DNA of 64,000 nucleotides from Thiotrichales bacterium (GCA_016938655.1 JAFGUG010000031.1:1-64000), one strand, 5' to 3'; shown: positions 24,916 to 34,509, counted from the stretch's first letter. Program-made: numbers and translations. Notes: generated from the letters alone by a model not told the origin.

Positions 24916-26544
24916 ATGGCAGATAACGTAACCGTTGTAATGGCACAAATAAACCCCAAAGTGGGCGATATTTCAGGAAATGTCGAAAAAATAATCGAGT
25001 CCGCTGAGCAAGCAAAATTGTTGCACAACGCCGATATTGTGGTGTTTCCAGAAATGACGATTACGGGGTATCCGCCAGAAGATTTGTTACTCAGAGACGG
25101 GCTTTATTCTCAAGTTAACCAAGCGCTTACCAAGCTTTGTAAAGAAATAACCGATGTCGTTATCGTGGTTGGCTATCCTATGAAGGATGAGTTGGGTGAA
25201 CGCTTTAATATGGCGGCGTGGATTCAGGACGGCTTGATTCAAGCCAGTTACATGAAACAAAATTTACCGAATTACAGTGTGTTTGATGAACAACGCTATT
25301 TTAGTGCGGGCAATCAACCCTGTGTCATTGCGTTTAAAGGCATTAAGTTTGGTGTATTGGTGTGTGAAGACATCTGGAAAATATCGCCCGCGACTCAGTC
25401 TGTGGCAGCCGGTGCCGATGTTATTCTCAACTTGAATGCATCACCGTTTTCGTTAGAGAAGCACCAAGATCGTTTAAATGTGGTGGCTCGCCGCATCGAG
25501 GAAGTTAAAAAGCCAATTATCTATGTGAACCAAGTTGGCGGGCAAGATGAGCTGGTGTTTGATGGTGGATCGTTTGCCATGAATGCCGATGGCGAAGTCA
25601 TGGTTCAGTCGCCTGAGTTTGAAACCGCGTTAACGCCAGTCGAAATTCTTAGCCAAGCGGGTTCACTTGCTGTGGTACCGGGTCATCAAGCTGACCTTTA
25701 TGAGGATGAGGCGCGTGTTTATAAAGCACTCATTCAAGGGGTACAAGATTACATTTCTAAAAATGGGTTTCCGGGTGTTTTACTTGGTTTGTCAGGGGGG
25801 ATTGATTCGGCATTAACGCTGGCTGTAGCGGTAGATGCGTTGGGAGCAGACAAGGTTGAGGCGGTGATGATGCCTTATTTGTACACCGCTGAAATTAGCC
25901 TTGAAGATGCTCAAAAGCAAGCGCAAACATTAGGCGTTAAATACAGCGTTAAGCCGATAGAACCGATGTACCAAGCTTTTGAAGCGGCTTTGGCAGACGA
26001 CTTTGCAGGCCTGCCAATAGATGTGACCGAAGAGAATTTACAGGCACGTATTCGTGGTACTTTGCTGATGGCTTTGTCTAATAAAACCGGCAAAATGGTG
26101 TTAGCCACCAGTAATAAAAGTGAAGTCGCAGTGGGGTATTCAACCCTGTATGGAGATATGGTCGGTGGTTTTTCACCCTTAAAAGATGTGCCTAAAACAC
26201 TGGTGTATCGTCTGTCTAAATACCGTAATTCAATATCGCAATGCATTCCTGAGCGAGTGATCACCCGTCCACCCTCGGCAGAGTTGCGACCTGATCAAAA
26301 GGATCAGGACTCTTTGCCTGACTACGATGATTTAGATGCCATTATTAAGGCTTACGTTAAACACGACAGTACCCCTGATGAAATTGCGGCTTTGGGGTTC
26401 GATTTGGCGGAGGTGAAACGCGTGATTCGTATGATTGATCGCAGTGAATACAAGCGTCGTCAGGCATCGCCGGGTATAAAAATTACGCATCGCGCATTTG
26501 GCCGAGACCGTCGTTATCCGATTACCAGTGGTTATGTAGAGTAG
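24916..26544 (+). CDS. nadE: Glutamine-dependent NAD+ synthetase
   Basis: Converts deamido-NAD to NAD using glutamine-derived ammonia, the last step of NAD synthesis. The product is 542 residues from the ATG at 24916. The N-terminal nitrilase-type glutaminase domain has VFPEMTITGYPPEDLL (catalytic Glu), a Lys in MKQNLPNYSVFDEQR, and GVLVCEDIW (catalytic Cys). The C-terminal synthetase has LGLSGGIDSALTLAVAVDALG (P-loop) and TSNKSEVAVGYSTLYGDMVGG. A TTG four codons upstream is possible. An exact GCAGGCCTGC lies at 26005-26014 (AGLP). nadC is encoded about 5 kb downstream. Confidence 0.96.
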   Translation: MADNVTVVMAQINPKVGDISGNVEKIIESAEQAKLLHNADIVVFPEMTITGYPPEDLLLRDGLYSQVNQALTKLCKEITDVVIVVGYPMKDELGERFNMAAWIQDGLIQASYMKQNLPNYSVFDEQRYFSAGNQPCVIAFKGIKFGVLVCEDIWKISPATQSVAAGADVILNLNASPFSLEKHQDRLNVVARRIEEVKKPIIYVNQVGGQDELVFDGGSFAMNADGEVMVQSPEFETALTPVEILSQAGSLAVVPGHQADLYEDEARVYKALIQGVQDYISKNGFPGVLLGLSGGIDSALTLAVAVDALGADKVEAVMMPYLYTAEISLEDAQKQAQTLGVKYSVKPIEPMYQAFEAALADDFAGLPIDVTEENLQARIRGTLLMALSNKTGKMVLATSNKSEVAVGYSTLYGDMVGGFSPLKDVPKTLVYRLSKYRNSISQCIPERVITRPPSAELRPDQKDQDSLPDYDDLDAIIKAYVKHDSTPDEIAALGFDLAEVKRVIRMIDRSEYKRRQASPGIKITHRAFGRDRRYPITSGYVE

Positions 26545-26605
26545 AGGCGGAGCGGGGTTGTTTGTTTATTTGCCAAGCATTTAAGTGAGTAAGAGAGAAT
26601 AAACT

Positions 26606-26641
26606 AAAAAGGCCGAATCGCATTAGGATTCGGCCTTTTTA
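26606..26641. terminator. Terminator between nadE and bamD
   Basis: The arms AAAAAGGCCGAATC / GATTCGGCCTTTTT lie between the convergent genes, with a short GCATTAG loop. It is symmetric, so it can serve both. Confidence 0.9.
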
Positions 26642-26670
26642 ATGGATTGAGTTTTTATGATTAGAAGCGG

Positions 26671-27489
26671 TTAATCGAATAAACCGCCAAGTGTGTCGCC
26701 CAGTTTAGACCAAAAAGAGTCTTGTTCAGTGTTAGAGGCTTTATTCTCTTCTTTTAATTTCTTGTTGAAATCGATAACCTTTTGAGTGTCGCTGGCATTT
26801 TGTTGCATTCCTAAAAGCGTATAGTTTTGCTTCATTAGAGCCAAAGCTTCTAGGTTAACAATTGCTCTTGGATAGTCTTCTAATAGCTGTTTACAACGGT
26901 TAGCACTGGCAAGGTAGGCCTTTTTATCAAAATAGAATTTAGCAACCTGTAACTCATGACGCGCCATGCGATTGCGGATGATAACCATACGCTCTTGTGC
27001 TTTAGGGGCGTAGATGCTGTCTGGAAAACGCTGAATTACATCTTCGTAAGCGGCAAAGGCTCTAAGAGTTGATTTCATGTCTCGCTGGGCAGGGTCGGTT
27101 ATAAACTTATCTAACCAACTTTTGGTAACCGAATCTGCTGCCAACGCTTTAAGATAGTAGGCGTAAGGCAGTTCTTTATGTTTTGGATAGAGTTTAATAA
27201 ACTCTTCTAGCTCACGAATTGCGGATTCAGGCTCATCGTAACGATAATACGCATAAGCCAACTCTAAATAACTCTGTTCCGCGTAATTTCCATAGGGGTA
27301 GTAGGCTTTGAGTTTTTCGTAGCTTTTAATAGCGGTGTCCCACTGACCATCTGCAAAGGCTTCACTAGCATCTGCATAAAACTCCTCAACCAGCATTTCA
27401 GAATCGGGTTTTTCAGTATGAATTAAGCCAGAACAACCTTGCATTAGAAGGGTAGAAGCCAGAGCGATGGATAACAGCGATTTTTTCAT
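26671..27489 (-). CDS. bamD: Outer membrane protein assembly factor BamD
   Basis: BamD is the essential lipoprotein partner of BamA in outer-membrane beta-barrel insertion. The product is 272 residues from the ATG at 27489. It has lipobox LMQGC (Cys19), then five TPR-like repeats including YADASEAFADGQWDTAIKSYE, YYPYGNYAEQSYLELAYAYYR and a YKL-type APKAQERMVIIRNRMARHEL segment. A Lys/Glu/Asn-rich tail precedes the end FWSKLGDTLGGLFD. It is divergent from rluD, the same arrangement as in many gammaproteobacteria, which supports both calls. Confidence 0.94.
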   Translation of the reverse strand: MKKSLLSIALASTLLMQGCSGLIHTEKPDSEMLVEEFYADASEAFADGQWDTAIKSYEKLKAYYPYGNYAEQSYLELAYAYYRYDEPESAIRELEEFIKLYPKHKELPYAYYLKALAADSVTKSWLDKFITDPAQRDMKSTLRAFAAYEDVIQRFPDSIYAPKAQERMVIIRNRMARHELQVAKFYFDKKAYLASANRCKQLLEDYPRAIVNLEALALMKQNYTLLGMQQNASDTQKVIDFNKKLKEENKASNTEQDSFWSKLGDTLGGLFD

Positions 27490-27599
27490 GTTTCTTAGGT
27501 ACAATACACAAATTAATTAAGTTCCAAATTGTATCACAGTTTTATTCTAGCCTTGTTTGTTACTAAGGCTTCATTATCCAAACTTTTTAAGGCGACCCA

Positions 27600-28643
27600 T
27601 TGAGCACTCAAACATTAACCGCAGAAATACCTGATTCAAGCATGGGGCAACGATTAGATGTCGTTTTATCAAGCCTCTTTTCTGACTACTCACGTAATCG
27701 CATTCAACAATGGATTAAAGATGGCAATGTGTCAGTCAATGGCGATGTTTGGACCAAACCTCGCATGGCGGTTATGGGCGGAGAAAGCGTCATCTTAGAA
27801 GCCGATTTGGAAGAAGAGGTCAGTTTAATTGCGCAAGACATTCCACTGGATATTGTCTACGAAGATGACGCCATTATGGTGATTAATAAACCAGCAGGCC
27901 TGGTGGTGCATCCTGGTGCAGGTAACCCAGATGGCACGTTATTAAATGCACTGTTATTTCACGATAAAACCTTGCGTGAAGTTCCGCGTGCCGGCATTGT
28001 GCACCGTTTAGATAAAGAGACCTCTGGCTTAATGGTGGTCGCTAAAACGGTCCCTGCTCAAACCAGTTTGGTGAGTCAATTACAAAAACACAATGTCGAA
28101 CGTATTTACGATGCCATCGTGGTGGGCAAAGTTAAGTCTGGTGGCACGGTAGATAAGCCGATTGGTCGCAGTAACCAAGACCGCAAAAAAATGGCGGTTC
28201 GTGTGTTAGGTGGCAAAGAAGCGGTCAGTCATTATCGTGTTCTAGAGCATTTTCGTGAGCATAGCCGAGTGCGTGTTAAATTAGAGACAGGACGCACGCA
28301 TCAGATTCGTGTACACATGTCCTCGATCGGTTTTCCGTTGGTGGGCGACCCCGTTTATGGCGAGCGTTTACGCATTCCTAAAAAGATGATTGATGAGATT
28401 GTTGAAGTCTTACGTGGATTCAAACGTCAAGCTTTGCACGCGGGTGCTCTAAGCTTAACGCATCCGGTGTCTGGTAAGGTCATGAAGTGGAAAGCGCCTA
28501 TGCCGGATGACATGCTTGAATTGATTGATTCGTTACGTGATGACATGGAAGAGTTTGAGGCCATGAGTTACGGTTACGATGATTTTGATTACGACTATGG
28601 TGTCGAAGTGGAATGGGTCACAGACGAAGACATTCCTGAATAG
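27600..28643 (+). CDS. rluD: 23S rRNA pseudouridine synthase RluD
   Basis: RluD makes pseudouridines at 1911, 1915 and 1917 (E. coli numbering) of 23S rRNA helix 69. The 347-residue protein has an S4 domain (about 15-75, DVVLSSLFSDYSRNRIQQWI) and the catalytic motif GIVHRLDKETSGLMV with its Asp. It also has GRTHQIRVHMS and VGDPVYGE. A Tyr/Asp/Glu-rich tail (YGYDDFDYDYG) is unusual. The start is TTG at 27600 with AAGG seven bases upstream; the next in-frame ATG would remove part of the S4 domain. It is followed by pgeF, a common neighbour. Confidence 0.94.
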   Translation: MSTQTLTAEIPDSSMGQRLDVVLSSLFSDYSRNRIQQWIKDGNVSVNGDVWTKPRMAVMGGESVILEADLEEEVSLIAQDIPLDIVYEDDAIMVINKPAGLVVHPGAGNPDGTLLNALLFHDKTLREVPRAGIVHRLDKETSGLMVVAKTVPAQTSLVSQLQKHNVERIYDAIVVGKVKSGGTVDKPIGRSNQDRKKMAVRVLGGKEAVSHYRVLEHFREHSRVRVKLETGRTHQIRVHMSSIGFPLVGDPVYGERLRIPKKMIDEIVEVLRGFKRQALHAGALSLTHPVSGKVMKWKAPMPDDMLELIDSLRDDMEEFEAMSYGYDDFDYDYGVEVEWVTDEDIPE

Positions 28644-28728
28644 TGTGTTCTCATGCTTTAAAGTATAAATGATCAACATATCAATAGTTTGAAAGCCATA
28701 ACCTAAAACTTATATCAGCGAGCTTCTT

Positions 28729-29499
28729 TTGTTTATTACCCCAAACTGGCCAGCACCGTCTAATATTAAAGCGCTTTGCACAACTCGTAAAGCGGAGTTT
28801 GCAGATGGCTTTAAAGGCGCCAGTTTACCTCCTTATGATGCATTTAATTTAGCCACCCATGTTGGCGAGACACCCTCAAATGTTGACAAAAATCGCCAAG
28901 CTTTAAGTGAGCAGGCCTGCTTACCTTGTAATCCGTTTTGGTTAGACCAACAACACACAACCGATGCAATTTGTTTAAACACGCTTTCCAATCGTGCTTG
29001 GCAACCAGTGGTGGCCGATGCCTCTTGGTGCACGAAACCCAATACGGTTTCAGTGGTGATGACGGCGGATTGTATTCCTCTATTGATTACGAACAGAGCC
29101 GGATCCTTAGTCAGTGCCATCCATGCCGGTTGGAAAGGGTTAGCTGACGGCATTGTGACCCAGACCTTGCAACAGTTACCCGACCAACCTGAAAACTTAC
29201 TGGTTTGGATTGGGCCGTGCATTCGTCAGAATTACTTTGAGGTAGGAGAGGAGGTTTACGCCGTATTTACCGCTCGACATCCAGATAATAAAGTTTATTT
29301 TAAAAAACAGGTTTCAGGTGTGGTGCCCAAGTATTTAGCAGACTTAGCAGGCCTGCTTAAATTGGAACTGGCAAAGTTCGGTGTTACTGAGGTTTTTGAT
29401 AGCGGTCTTTGTTCGTATGCGGATTCATCGCAATTCTACTCTTACCGACGTGATGGTGTAACCGGCAGAATGGCCAGTTTAATCTGGATCCAAGAATAA
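28729..29499 (+). CDS. pgeF: Polyphenol oxidase/purine nucleoside phosphorylase family protein (YfiH, LACC1-like)
   Basis: YfiH-family proteins have been described as multicopper-like oxidases and as LACC1-type purine nucleoside enzymes; E. coli YfiH (PgeF) edits misincorporated L-Ser in muropeptide synthesis. The 256-residue product has WLDQQHTTD, VVMTADCIPLLI (Cys ligand), SAIHAGWKGLADGI (His ligand) and GPCIRQNYFEVG. The start is TTG at 28729 (MFITPNWPAP). It contains two exact copies of the iterated palindrome (28910-28921 as EQACL; 29346-29357 as AGLL), the highest density in any gene here. Confidence 0.92.
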   Translation: MFITPNWPAPSNIKALCTTRKAEFADGFKGASLPPYDAFNLATHVGETPSNVDKNRQALSEQACLPCNPFWLDQQHTTDAICLNTLSNRAWQPVVADASWCTKPNTVSVVMTADCIPLLITNRAGSLVSAIHAGWKGLADGIVTQTLQQLPDQPENLLVWIGPCIRQNYFEVGEEVYAVFTARHPDNKVYFKKQVSGVVPKYLADLAGLLKLELAKFGVTEVFDSGLCSYADSSQFYSYRRDGVTGRMASLIWIQE

Positions 29500-29610
29500 A
29501 CGTTACACTTCTTAGAATGACTGTTTAGATTACTGATAAGACCTTCCTATAAAAAAGAGGAACTTGAGGGTTCACCTTTTCTACTATTTGGAGGTAGGTA
29601 CTTTAAAACC

Positions 29611-31599
29611 TTAACTACCGGTATTCAAAAAGTGTTCAGTGCGTGCAATATCTTCAGGTAAGCCAGAAATAACAACACGGTCACTAATTCTAATAACGGT
29701 GTCTCTGTCTGGGTTTTCACCACGAATATGTCCTCGTGCAATCGCATCAACATGCACATTAAAGTCGTCAAACGGAATCTCTTTTAAGGCTTTGCCAACA
29801 CCGTAAGCTTTCTCTTCAATTAAGACACTGTGAATAATGCCATTCATAATGCTGTGCTCTTCTAATGAGTTGTCATCTTGACCTGGGTAGAGATTTTCGA
29901 GCATTTTGTAGCGGTTTTTTCGCACTTCGCGCGTTTCACGCAAGACTTTATGTGCGGGTTCGCCAATCATTAACAATAGGTGAGATGAAAGCATGATGCT
30001 CGATTCAAAGGTGTCTGGCACCACTTCTGAAGCACCGGCATCGATCATCTCATTTAAGTTTGAGTCATCCATGGTTCTTACCAAAATCGGAATGTCTTTA
30101 TTCAGACGGCGAATATTTTTTAGGATTTTGATTGAGGAGTGGTGGTCACTAAAGGTAATAATCACCGCCTTGGCTTTCTCCAGTGCGGCAGCGTGCAGTA
30201 TTTTCTCTTTAGAAGCATCGCCGTAGTAGACGCGCTCGCCAGCATTATGCGCTTCAGAAACCCGAAGTGGGTCCATGTCTAGAGCCACAAATGGCTTGTT
30301 GGCTTTATGCAAGAACCGTCCAACCGTTTGGCCAACACGTCCAAATCCACATAAAATAACGTGATTCGATAGGTAAGCATTGTCTTCAATAATACTTTGT
30401 TCAATGTCTTCATGACTCTTGGAGTAGCTGGTTTTATGCACTAGCTTGGCAATTTTGCCGTTGAATTTAACCAAAAACGGTGAAATGGCCATACTCATAA
30501 CCGCCGCGGTTAACAAAATGTTCCCCTCTTCAGGAGGCAGTAGGTTGTAAGTAAAGGCAAGTGTCATCAATACCAAACCAAACTCACCCACTTGGGCTAA
30601 CGACAGGCCTGTTCGGGTTGAAACGCCAGCATCCTTTTTAAATAAGTAGGTAATCGAATAGATAATGCTGAATTTGATAATAATGATCGCCAGCGTGATG
30701 GCCACAACCGTCCAAAAATACTCCGCCAGAATTTCAATGGAGATGAGCATGCCCACGGTGACAAAAAACAGTCCCAGTAAAATGTCTTGGAAGGGACGAA
30801 TGTCCGACTCTATTTGATGGCGGTACTCGGTCTCTCCAAGCATCATTCCGGCTAAAAACGCACCAAGTGTCATCGATAAACCGACTTCTTCGGTTAATGC
30901 CGCCGCACTTAACGCCACTAACAGTACCGCTAAGGTAAACAGCTCAGAGGACTTAGCCGAAGCCACTTCATGAAAGAGCGGACGAAGCAAATAACGGCCT
31001 ATAAAATGCATTAAAACAACAATCGCGATCCCTTTTAAAAAGGCCATTCCCAGTGTGGTTGAAAGTGATTCTCCGCCATCTCCTGTCATCGCCAAAGCGG
31101 GGATTAAGATCAGCAGTGGAATAGCCATAATATCTTGAAAAATTAAGATACCAACCGCAGAGCGACCGTGTCGGGACTGTATTTCAGATTGCTCAGTCAG
31201 TTGTTTAATCACGATGGCGGTAGAGGATAGGGCAAAGGCTGAGGCCACAACAATGGCGGTGGTGGAATCCAACCCCATTAATAGGCTAATGCCGTAGACA
31301 ATTACAAAGGTGGATAAAACTTGCGCACTCCCTAAGCCAAATACCAGTTTGCGCATGGCCATCATTTGCGATAACGAGAACTCTAAACCAATGGAGAAGA
31401 GTAAGAACACAATTCCCAGTTCTGCGAGCAGGGTGATGCTCTCTTGTTTTTCAATAAAAGCAAAGCCGAAAGGCCCAACAATAATCCCCACAATGATGTA
31501 ACTTAAAATCGGCGGAAAATGCAGACGACGAGAGATGGAAACAATAATCACGGCTAGGCCGAGTAGTAAAACGACTTGTAATAACGGGTGATCGTGCAC
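29611..31599 (-). CDS. CPA2-family cation:proton antiporter with RCK (TrkA-N/TrkA-C) domains
   Basis: A predicted K+/H+ or Na+/H+ antiporter of the KefB/YbaL type in the inner membrane. The product is 662 residues from the GTG at 31599, where AGAGGT lies four bases upstream. It opens with HDHPLLQVVLLLGLAVI and has about 12 membrane segments including the IGLEFS and GILIFQDIMAIPLLIL motifs. A TrkA-N domain follows (about residues 410-525, CGFGRVGQTVGRFL nucleotide loop), then a TrkA-C domain to the end. A TTG 25 codons upstream is also in frame. No KefF/KefG ancillary gene is adjacent, so glutathione gating is not supported. Confidence 0.9.
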   Translation of the reverse strand: MHDHPLLQVVLLLGLAVIIVSISRRLHFPPILSYIIVGIIVGPFGFAFIEKQESITLLAELGIVFLLFSIGLEFSLSQMMAMRKLVFGLGSAQVLSTFVIVYGISLLMGLDSTTAIVVASAFALSSTAIVIKQLTEQSEIQSRHGRSAVGILIFQDIMAIPLLILIPALAMTGDGGESLSTTLGMAFLKGIAIVVLMHFIGRYLLRPLFHEVASAKSSELFTLAVLLVALSAAALTEEVGLSMTLGAFLAGMMLGETEYRHQIESDIRPFQDILLGLFFVTVGMLISIEILAEYFWTVVAITLAIIIIKFSIIYSITYLFKKDAGVSTRTGLSLAQVGEFGLVLMTLAFTYNLLPPEEGNILLTAAVMSMAISPFLVKFNGKIAKLVHKTSYSKSHEDIEQSIIEDNAYLSNHVILCGFGRVGQTVGRFLHKANKPFVALDMDPLRVSEAHNAGERVYYGDASKEKILHAAALEKAKAVIITFSDHHSSIKILKNIRRLNKDIPILVRTMDDSNLNEMIDAGASEVVPDTFESSIMLSSHLLLMIGEPAHKVLRETREVRKNRYKMLENLYPGQDDNSLEEHSIMNGIIHSVLIEEKAYGVGKALKEIPFDDFNVHVDAIARGHIRGENPDRDTVIRISDRVVISGLPEDIARTEHFLNTGS

Positions 31600-31796
31600 A
31601 GTAACCTCTGTGGTGGCGGATAGTGGTAACAGGTGACATTTAAACAGACTTTTAAGAGTAAAAAGCGTGCTCAATTGCTGTTTGGGTTAACTAAGTCAAT
31701 TAACGGATTCTTCTACTCTAAAACATTGAAAACCATTTGCAAAGTCTTAGCGTTGTAAAAGGCCTAAATACCTGTAAAGAAGGTTGTTTTTAAGTG

Positions 31797-32630
31797 TTAA
31801 TGGCTAACAAAACGCATGGAAAGGTCAATGGCTCTAACGTGTTTGGTAATGGCACCGGTGGATATAAAATCAACCCCGGTTTTAGCAAGTTCGGCTAGGT
31901 GCTCAATTTCAACATTTCCTGACACTTCAAGTTTGGCACGGCCATTGACTTGTTTGACAGCGGCATGCATGTCTTGTAGCGTGAAATTATCTAGCATAAT
32001 AATATCGGCACCCGCATCAACTGCTTGCATGACTTCATCTAAGTTTTCCGTTTCCACTTCCACGGTAATGTCGGGGTGTTGGTTTTTGGCGGTTTCCACC
32101 GCTTGTTTAATACCACCGGCTGCCATGATGTGATTCTCTTTAATCAAAATCGCATCAAACAATCCAATACGATGGTTGGTTCCGCCACCACACTTGACCG
32201 CATACTTTTGCGCTAATCGTAAATTGGGTAGGGTTTTGCGAGTATCAAGCAATTTGGTTTTGCTGTCCCCTAACTGGGCAACGTATTGTGCGCTGACTGA
32301 TGCGGTTGCAGAGAGTGTTTGTAAAAAGTTTAAAGCGGTGCGTTCTGCGGTTAAGATATTTCTGGCAGAGCCGGTCGCGGTGCACAGTAGGGTATCGGCG
32401 GCTACTTTTTGTCCTTCGGTTACCTGCCACTCAAGGGTGATGGTTGGGTCAATTTGTTTAAAGACTTCATCAAACCACGGACGACCACAAATAACGGCGT
32501 TCTCTCGACATAGGATGGTAGCGGTCGCTTGGTTAGCTTCGGGAATTAAACCAGCGGTTAAATCGCCCGTTTGAATATCCTCTTTTAATGCCGTCTTTAC
32601 CGTTGCGCTTAATGTTTCAAAAAAGTCCAT
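31797..32630 (-). CDS. nadC: Nicotinate-nucleotide pyrophosphorylase (carboxylating)
   Basis: Makes nicotinate mononucleotide from quinolinate and PRPP in de novo NAD synthesis. The 277-residue product has the expected N-terminal helix bundle (KEDIQTGDLTAGLI) and NILTAERTALNFLQ. Substrate loops are DTRKTLPNLRLAQKYAVKCGGGTNHR (Arg/Lys/His cluster), ILIKENHI, VEVETENLDE and the closing barrel strand DFISTGAITKHV. The length is normal. ampD is the divergent neighbour, a frequent nadC neighbour in gammaproteobacteria. Confidence 0.95.
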   Translation of the reverse strand: MDFFETLSATVKTALKEDIQTGDLTAGLIPEANQATATILCRENAVICGRPWFDEVFKQIDPTITLEWQVTEGQKVAADTLLCTATGSARNILTAERTALNFLQTLSATASVSAQYVAQLGDSKTKLLDTRKTLPNLRLAQKYAVKCGGGTNHRIGLFDAILIKENHIMAAGGIKQAVETAKNQHPDITVEVETENLDEVMQAVDAGADIIMLDNFTLQDMHAAVKQVNGRAKLEVSGNVEIEHLAELAKTGVDFISTGAITKHVRAIDLSMRFVSH

Positions 32631-32828
32631 TATTCTGCCTTACCAATCCCATTGTTAAATTACCTGTATCTTTGTTGACTCTGACATTCAAAGACACCCA
32701 GAAGTCGAGTATTATACCGTAATGCGCGGGTTTTACCCGATAGGTTTAAATCTGACATAAAAACGATTAAGCAGTCTATGATGCTCTGAAAGGGGTAAGC
32801 AGATAAATAGAATGACAGTGGAGAGGGT

Positions 32829-33392
32829 ATGACATTTCAAGTGAATGCGCAAAACGGTTTATGTGAGCAAGCCGAATTTATCAAAAGCCCTAATGCAGAC
32901 CATCGCCCTAACAATGAGTTGCCAAGTTTAATTGTGGTGCATGGCATTAGCTTGCCGCCTAATCAGTTTGGCGGCGACGCCATCACTCAGCTCTTTACTA
33001 ACCAACTTAATCCTGAAGAAGATCCTTATTTTGAAAAAATCAAAGATTTAAAAGTCTCTGCGCATGCCTTAATTAGACGAGATGGGCATTTGATTCAATA
33101 TGTTCCATTTCAAGAGCGGGCTTGGCATGCAGGGCTTTCAGAGTATAAAGGTCGCGCTCGCTGTAATGATTTTTCGATTGGCATTGAGCTTGAAGGTACC
33201 GATGATACGCCTTATACCTCGGCTCAATATAAAACATTGAGCCATTTAATTAAAGGTTTGTGGCAGGCCTACCCAACCTTACAATCGCAAGCGTTAGTTG
33301 GACACTGCGACATTGCACCGGGGCGAAAAAGTGATCCGGGAGCGTATTTCCAGTGGGCGGCATTAGAGCGGTTGTTAGAGCATTCTGCTTAA
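32829..33392 (+). CDS. ampD: 1,6-anhydro-N-acetylmuramyl-L-alanine amidase AmpD
   Basis: A cytosolic zinc amidase of peptidoglycan recycling that cleaves anhydromuropeptides. The 187-residue product has the amidase_2 fold with LIVVHGISLPP (first zinc His), the RAWHAGLSEYKGR segment, NDFSIGIELEGTDD, and GHCDIAPGRKSDPG (zinc His and Asp plus the catalytic Lys region). GAGAGG lies 4 bases before the ATG. No ampE follows, so the pair known from enterics is incomplete here. Confidence 0.94.
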   Translation: MTFQVNAQNGLCEQAEFIKSPNADHRPNNELPSLIVVHGISLPPNQFGGDAITQLFTNQLNPEEDPYFEKIKDLKVSAHALIRRDGHLIQYVPFQERAWHAGLSEYKGRARCNDFSIGIELEGTDDTPYTSAQYKTLSHLIKGLWQAYPTLQSQALVGHCDIAPGRKSDPGAYFQWAALERLLEHSA

Positions 33393-33450
33393 AGAATAAG
33401 GCGTGCTGTATGACTTTGGTGAGCTAAGTGTTTAAGTTTAATCCAGCAGA

Positions 33451-33672
33451 TTAGGCAATCCAGCCTTTCTTCTTGGAGGGGTTTTTCGATTGATCTTGTT
33501 CGGGTTTTGGGGAGTATTTTAAACACTCCGCACCCGATGTTTCAAACACCACGATACTTGGCATTTGTTTGGTTTTAAAACCAAAGGCTTTGCAGCCACG
33601 GGATTGATTGGCGTCCCAAGTAATATAAAAGTGTCTGCACTTAAAGCAGTCGATGGAATTAGTTTTTTTCAT
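33451..33672 (-). CDS. Small Cys-rich protein, probable zinc-binding, unknown function
   Basis: A 73-residue protein with Cys9, Cys12, Cys27 and Cys50 arranged as CFKC...RGCKAFGF...AECLKY, which could hold one zinc ion. The core ITWDANQSRGCKAFGFKTKQMPSIVVF is typical of a short family widespread in proteobacteria that is sometimes mislabelled as uracil-DNA glycosylase. The C terminus is Lys/Ser/Pro rich. It lacks any glycosylase motif, so I give no activity. Confidence 0.75.
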   Translation of the reverse strand: MKKTNSIDCFKCRHFYITWDANQSRGCKAFGFKTKQMPSIVVFETSGAECLKYSPKPEQDQSKNPSKKKGWIA

Positions 33673-33881
33673 GCTTAGAGATAAGTATTAGTGAATTTAC
33701 TATTTTAATGGCTGTGCTATTATTCGCAGCAATTATTTTAATGGTTTGGTCATAGGGGTTGTTTTACCGCTAAATTAAACTAGAATGCTGATAAAGAATA
33801 AGTAAATTACCCGTCTTTAATTATTATGATTAACGTCGGTTATTCTACAAAATTTTAAGAATTTTTCAAAAGGGTATAAGC

Positions 33882-34397
33882 ATGAGCAAAGTTGGCCTAT
33901 TCTACGGAACGGATACAGGTAATACAGAACGTGTTGCAGATATGATTAAAGACAAGATTGGTGCCGATATCGTTGATGTCCATGACATCTCAACGGCCAG
34001 TGCAGAGGATTTTGCACAATATGACAAGATTATCTTAGGTCAACCAACTTGGTACTACGGCGAACTACAAAGCAGCTGGGATGACTTTTGGGAAGACTTT
34101 AAAGGCATCGATTTTACTGGCAAAACCGTCGCTTGTTTTGGTTTAGGTGACCAAGCCGACTATTCTGAGTATTTTCTAGATGCGATGGGCATGATGCATG
34201 ACATTGCAATTGAAAACGGTGCGGTGCCTGCGGGTTATACCTCAACCGATGGTTTTGAATTTGACGAGTCTAAAGCCGTTACTGAAGATGAAGAATTCTT
34301 TGTTGGTTTAGGCATTGATGAAGACCAACAGCCAGAGTTGACCGCTGGTCGAATTGACGAATGGGTTGACCAAATTAAAGAAGAGATGGGTCTTTAA
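33882..34397 (+). CDS. fldA: Long-chain flavodoxin
   Basis: An FMN electron carrier. The 171-residue product has the phosphate-binding loop FYGTDTGNTERVA, the Trp-containing 50s loop (QPTWYYGELQSSW), and the second FMN loop CFGLGDQADYSEYF. It also has the ~20-residue insertion that defines long-chain flavodoxins. It is acidic overall. A strong terminator follows. It could reduce pyruvate:ferredoxin/flavodoxin or biosynthetic enzymes; no partner gene is adjacent. Confidence 0.95.
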   Translation: MSKVGLFYGTDTGNTERVADMIKDKIGADIVDVHDISTASAEDFAQYDKIILGQPTWYYGELQSSWDDFWEDFKGIDFTGKTVACFGLGDQADYSEYFLDAMGMMHDIAIENGAVPAGYTSTDGFEFDESKAVTEDEEFFVGLGIDEDQQPELTAGRIDEWVDQIKEEMGL

Positions 34398-34454
34398 TCA
34401 AGGGGGTCAAAATTAGAGTTTAGCTCTAATTGAATCAAACCGATTCTCTACTAA

Positions 34455-34496
34455 CCAAAAAGCCGAGTATGTCATTAAGATATACTCGGCTTTTTG
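34455..34496. terminator. Terminator after flavodoxin
   Basis: The arms AAAAAGCCGAGTAT / ATACTCGGCTTTTT form a long stem with a nine-base loop. It lies between the convergent flavodoxin and anti-sigma genes. Confidence 0.9.
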
Positions 34497-34509
34497 GGTT
34501 TTGAAATAA

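Noticed and set aside
33451-33672. Uracil-DNA glycosylase annotation for the 73-residue Cys protein
   Set aside because: The protein is too short and has none of the glycosylase motifs; only a probable zinc site is visible.
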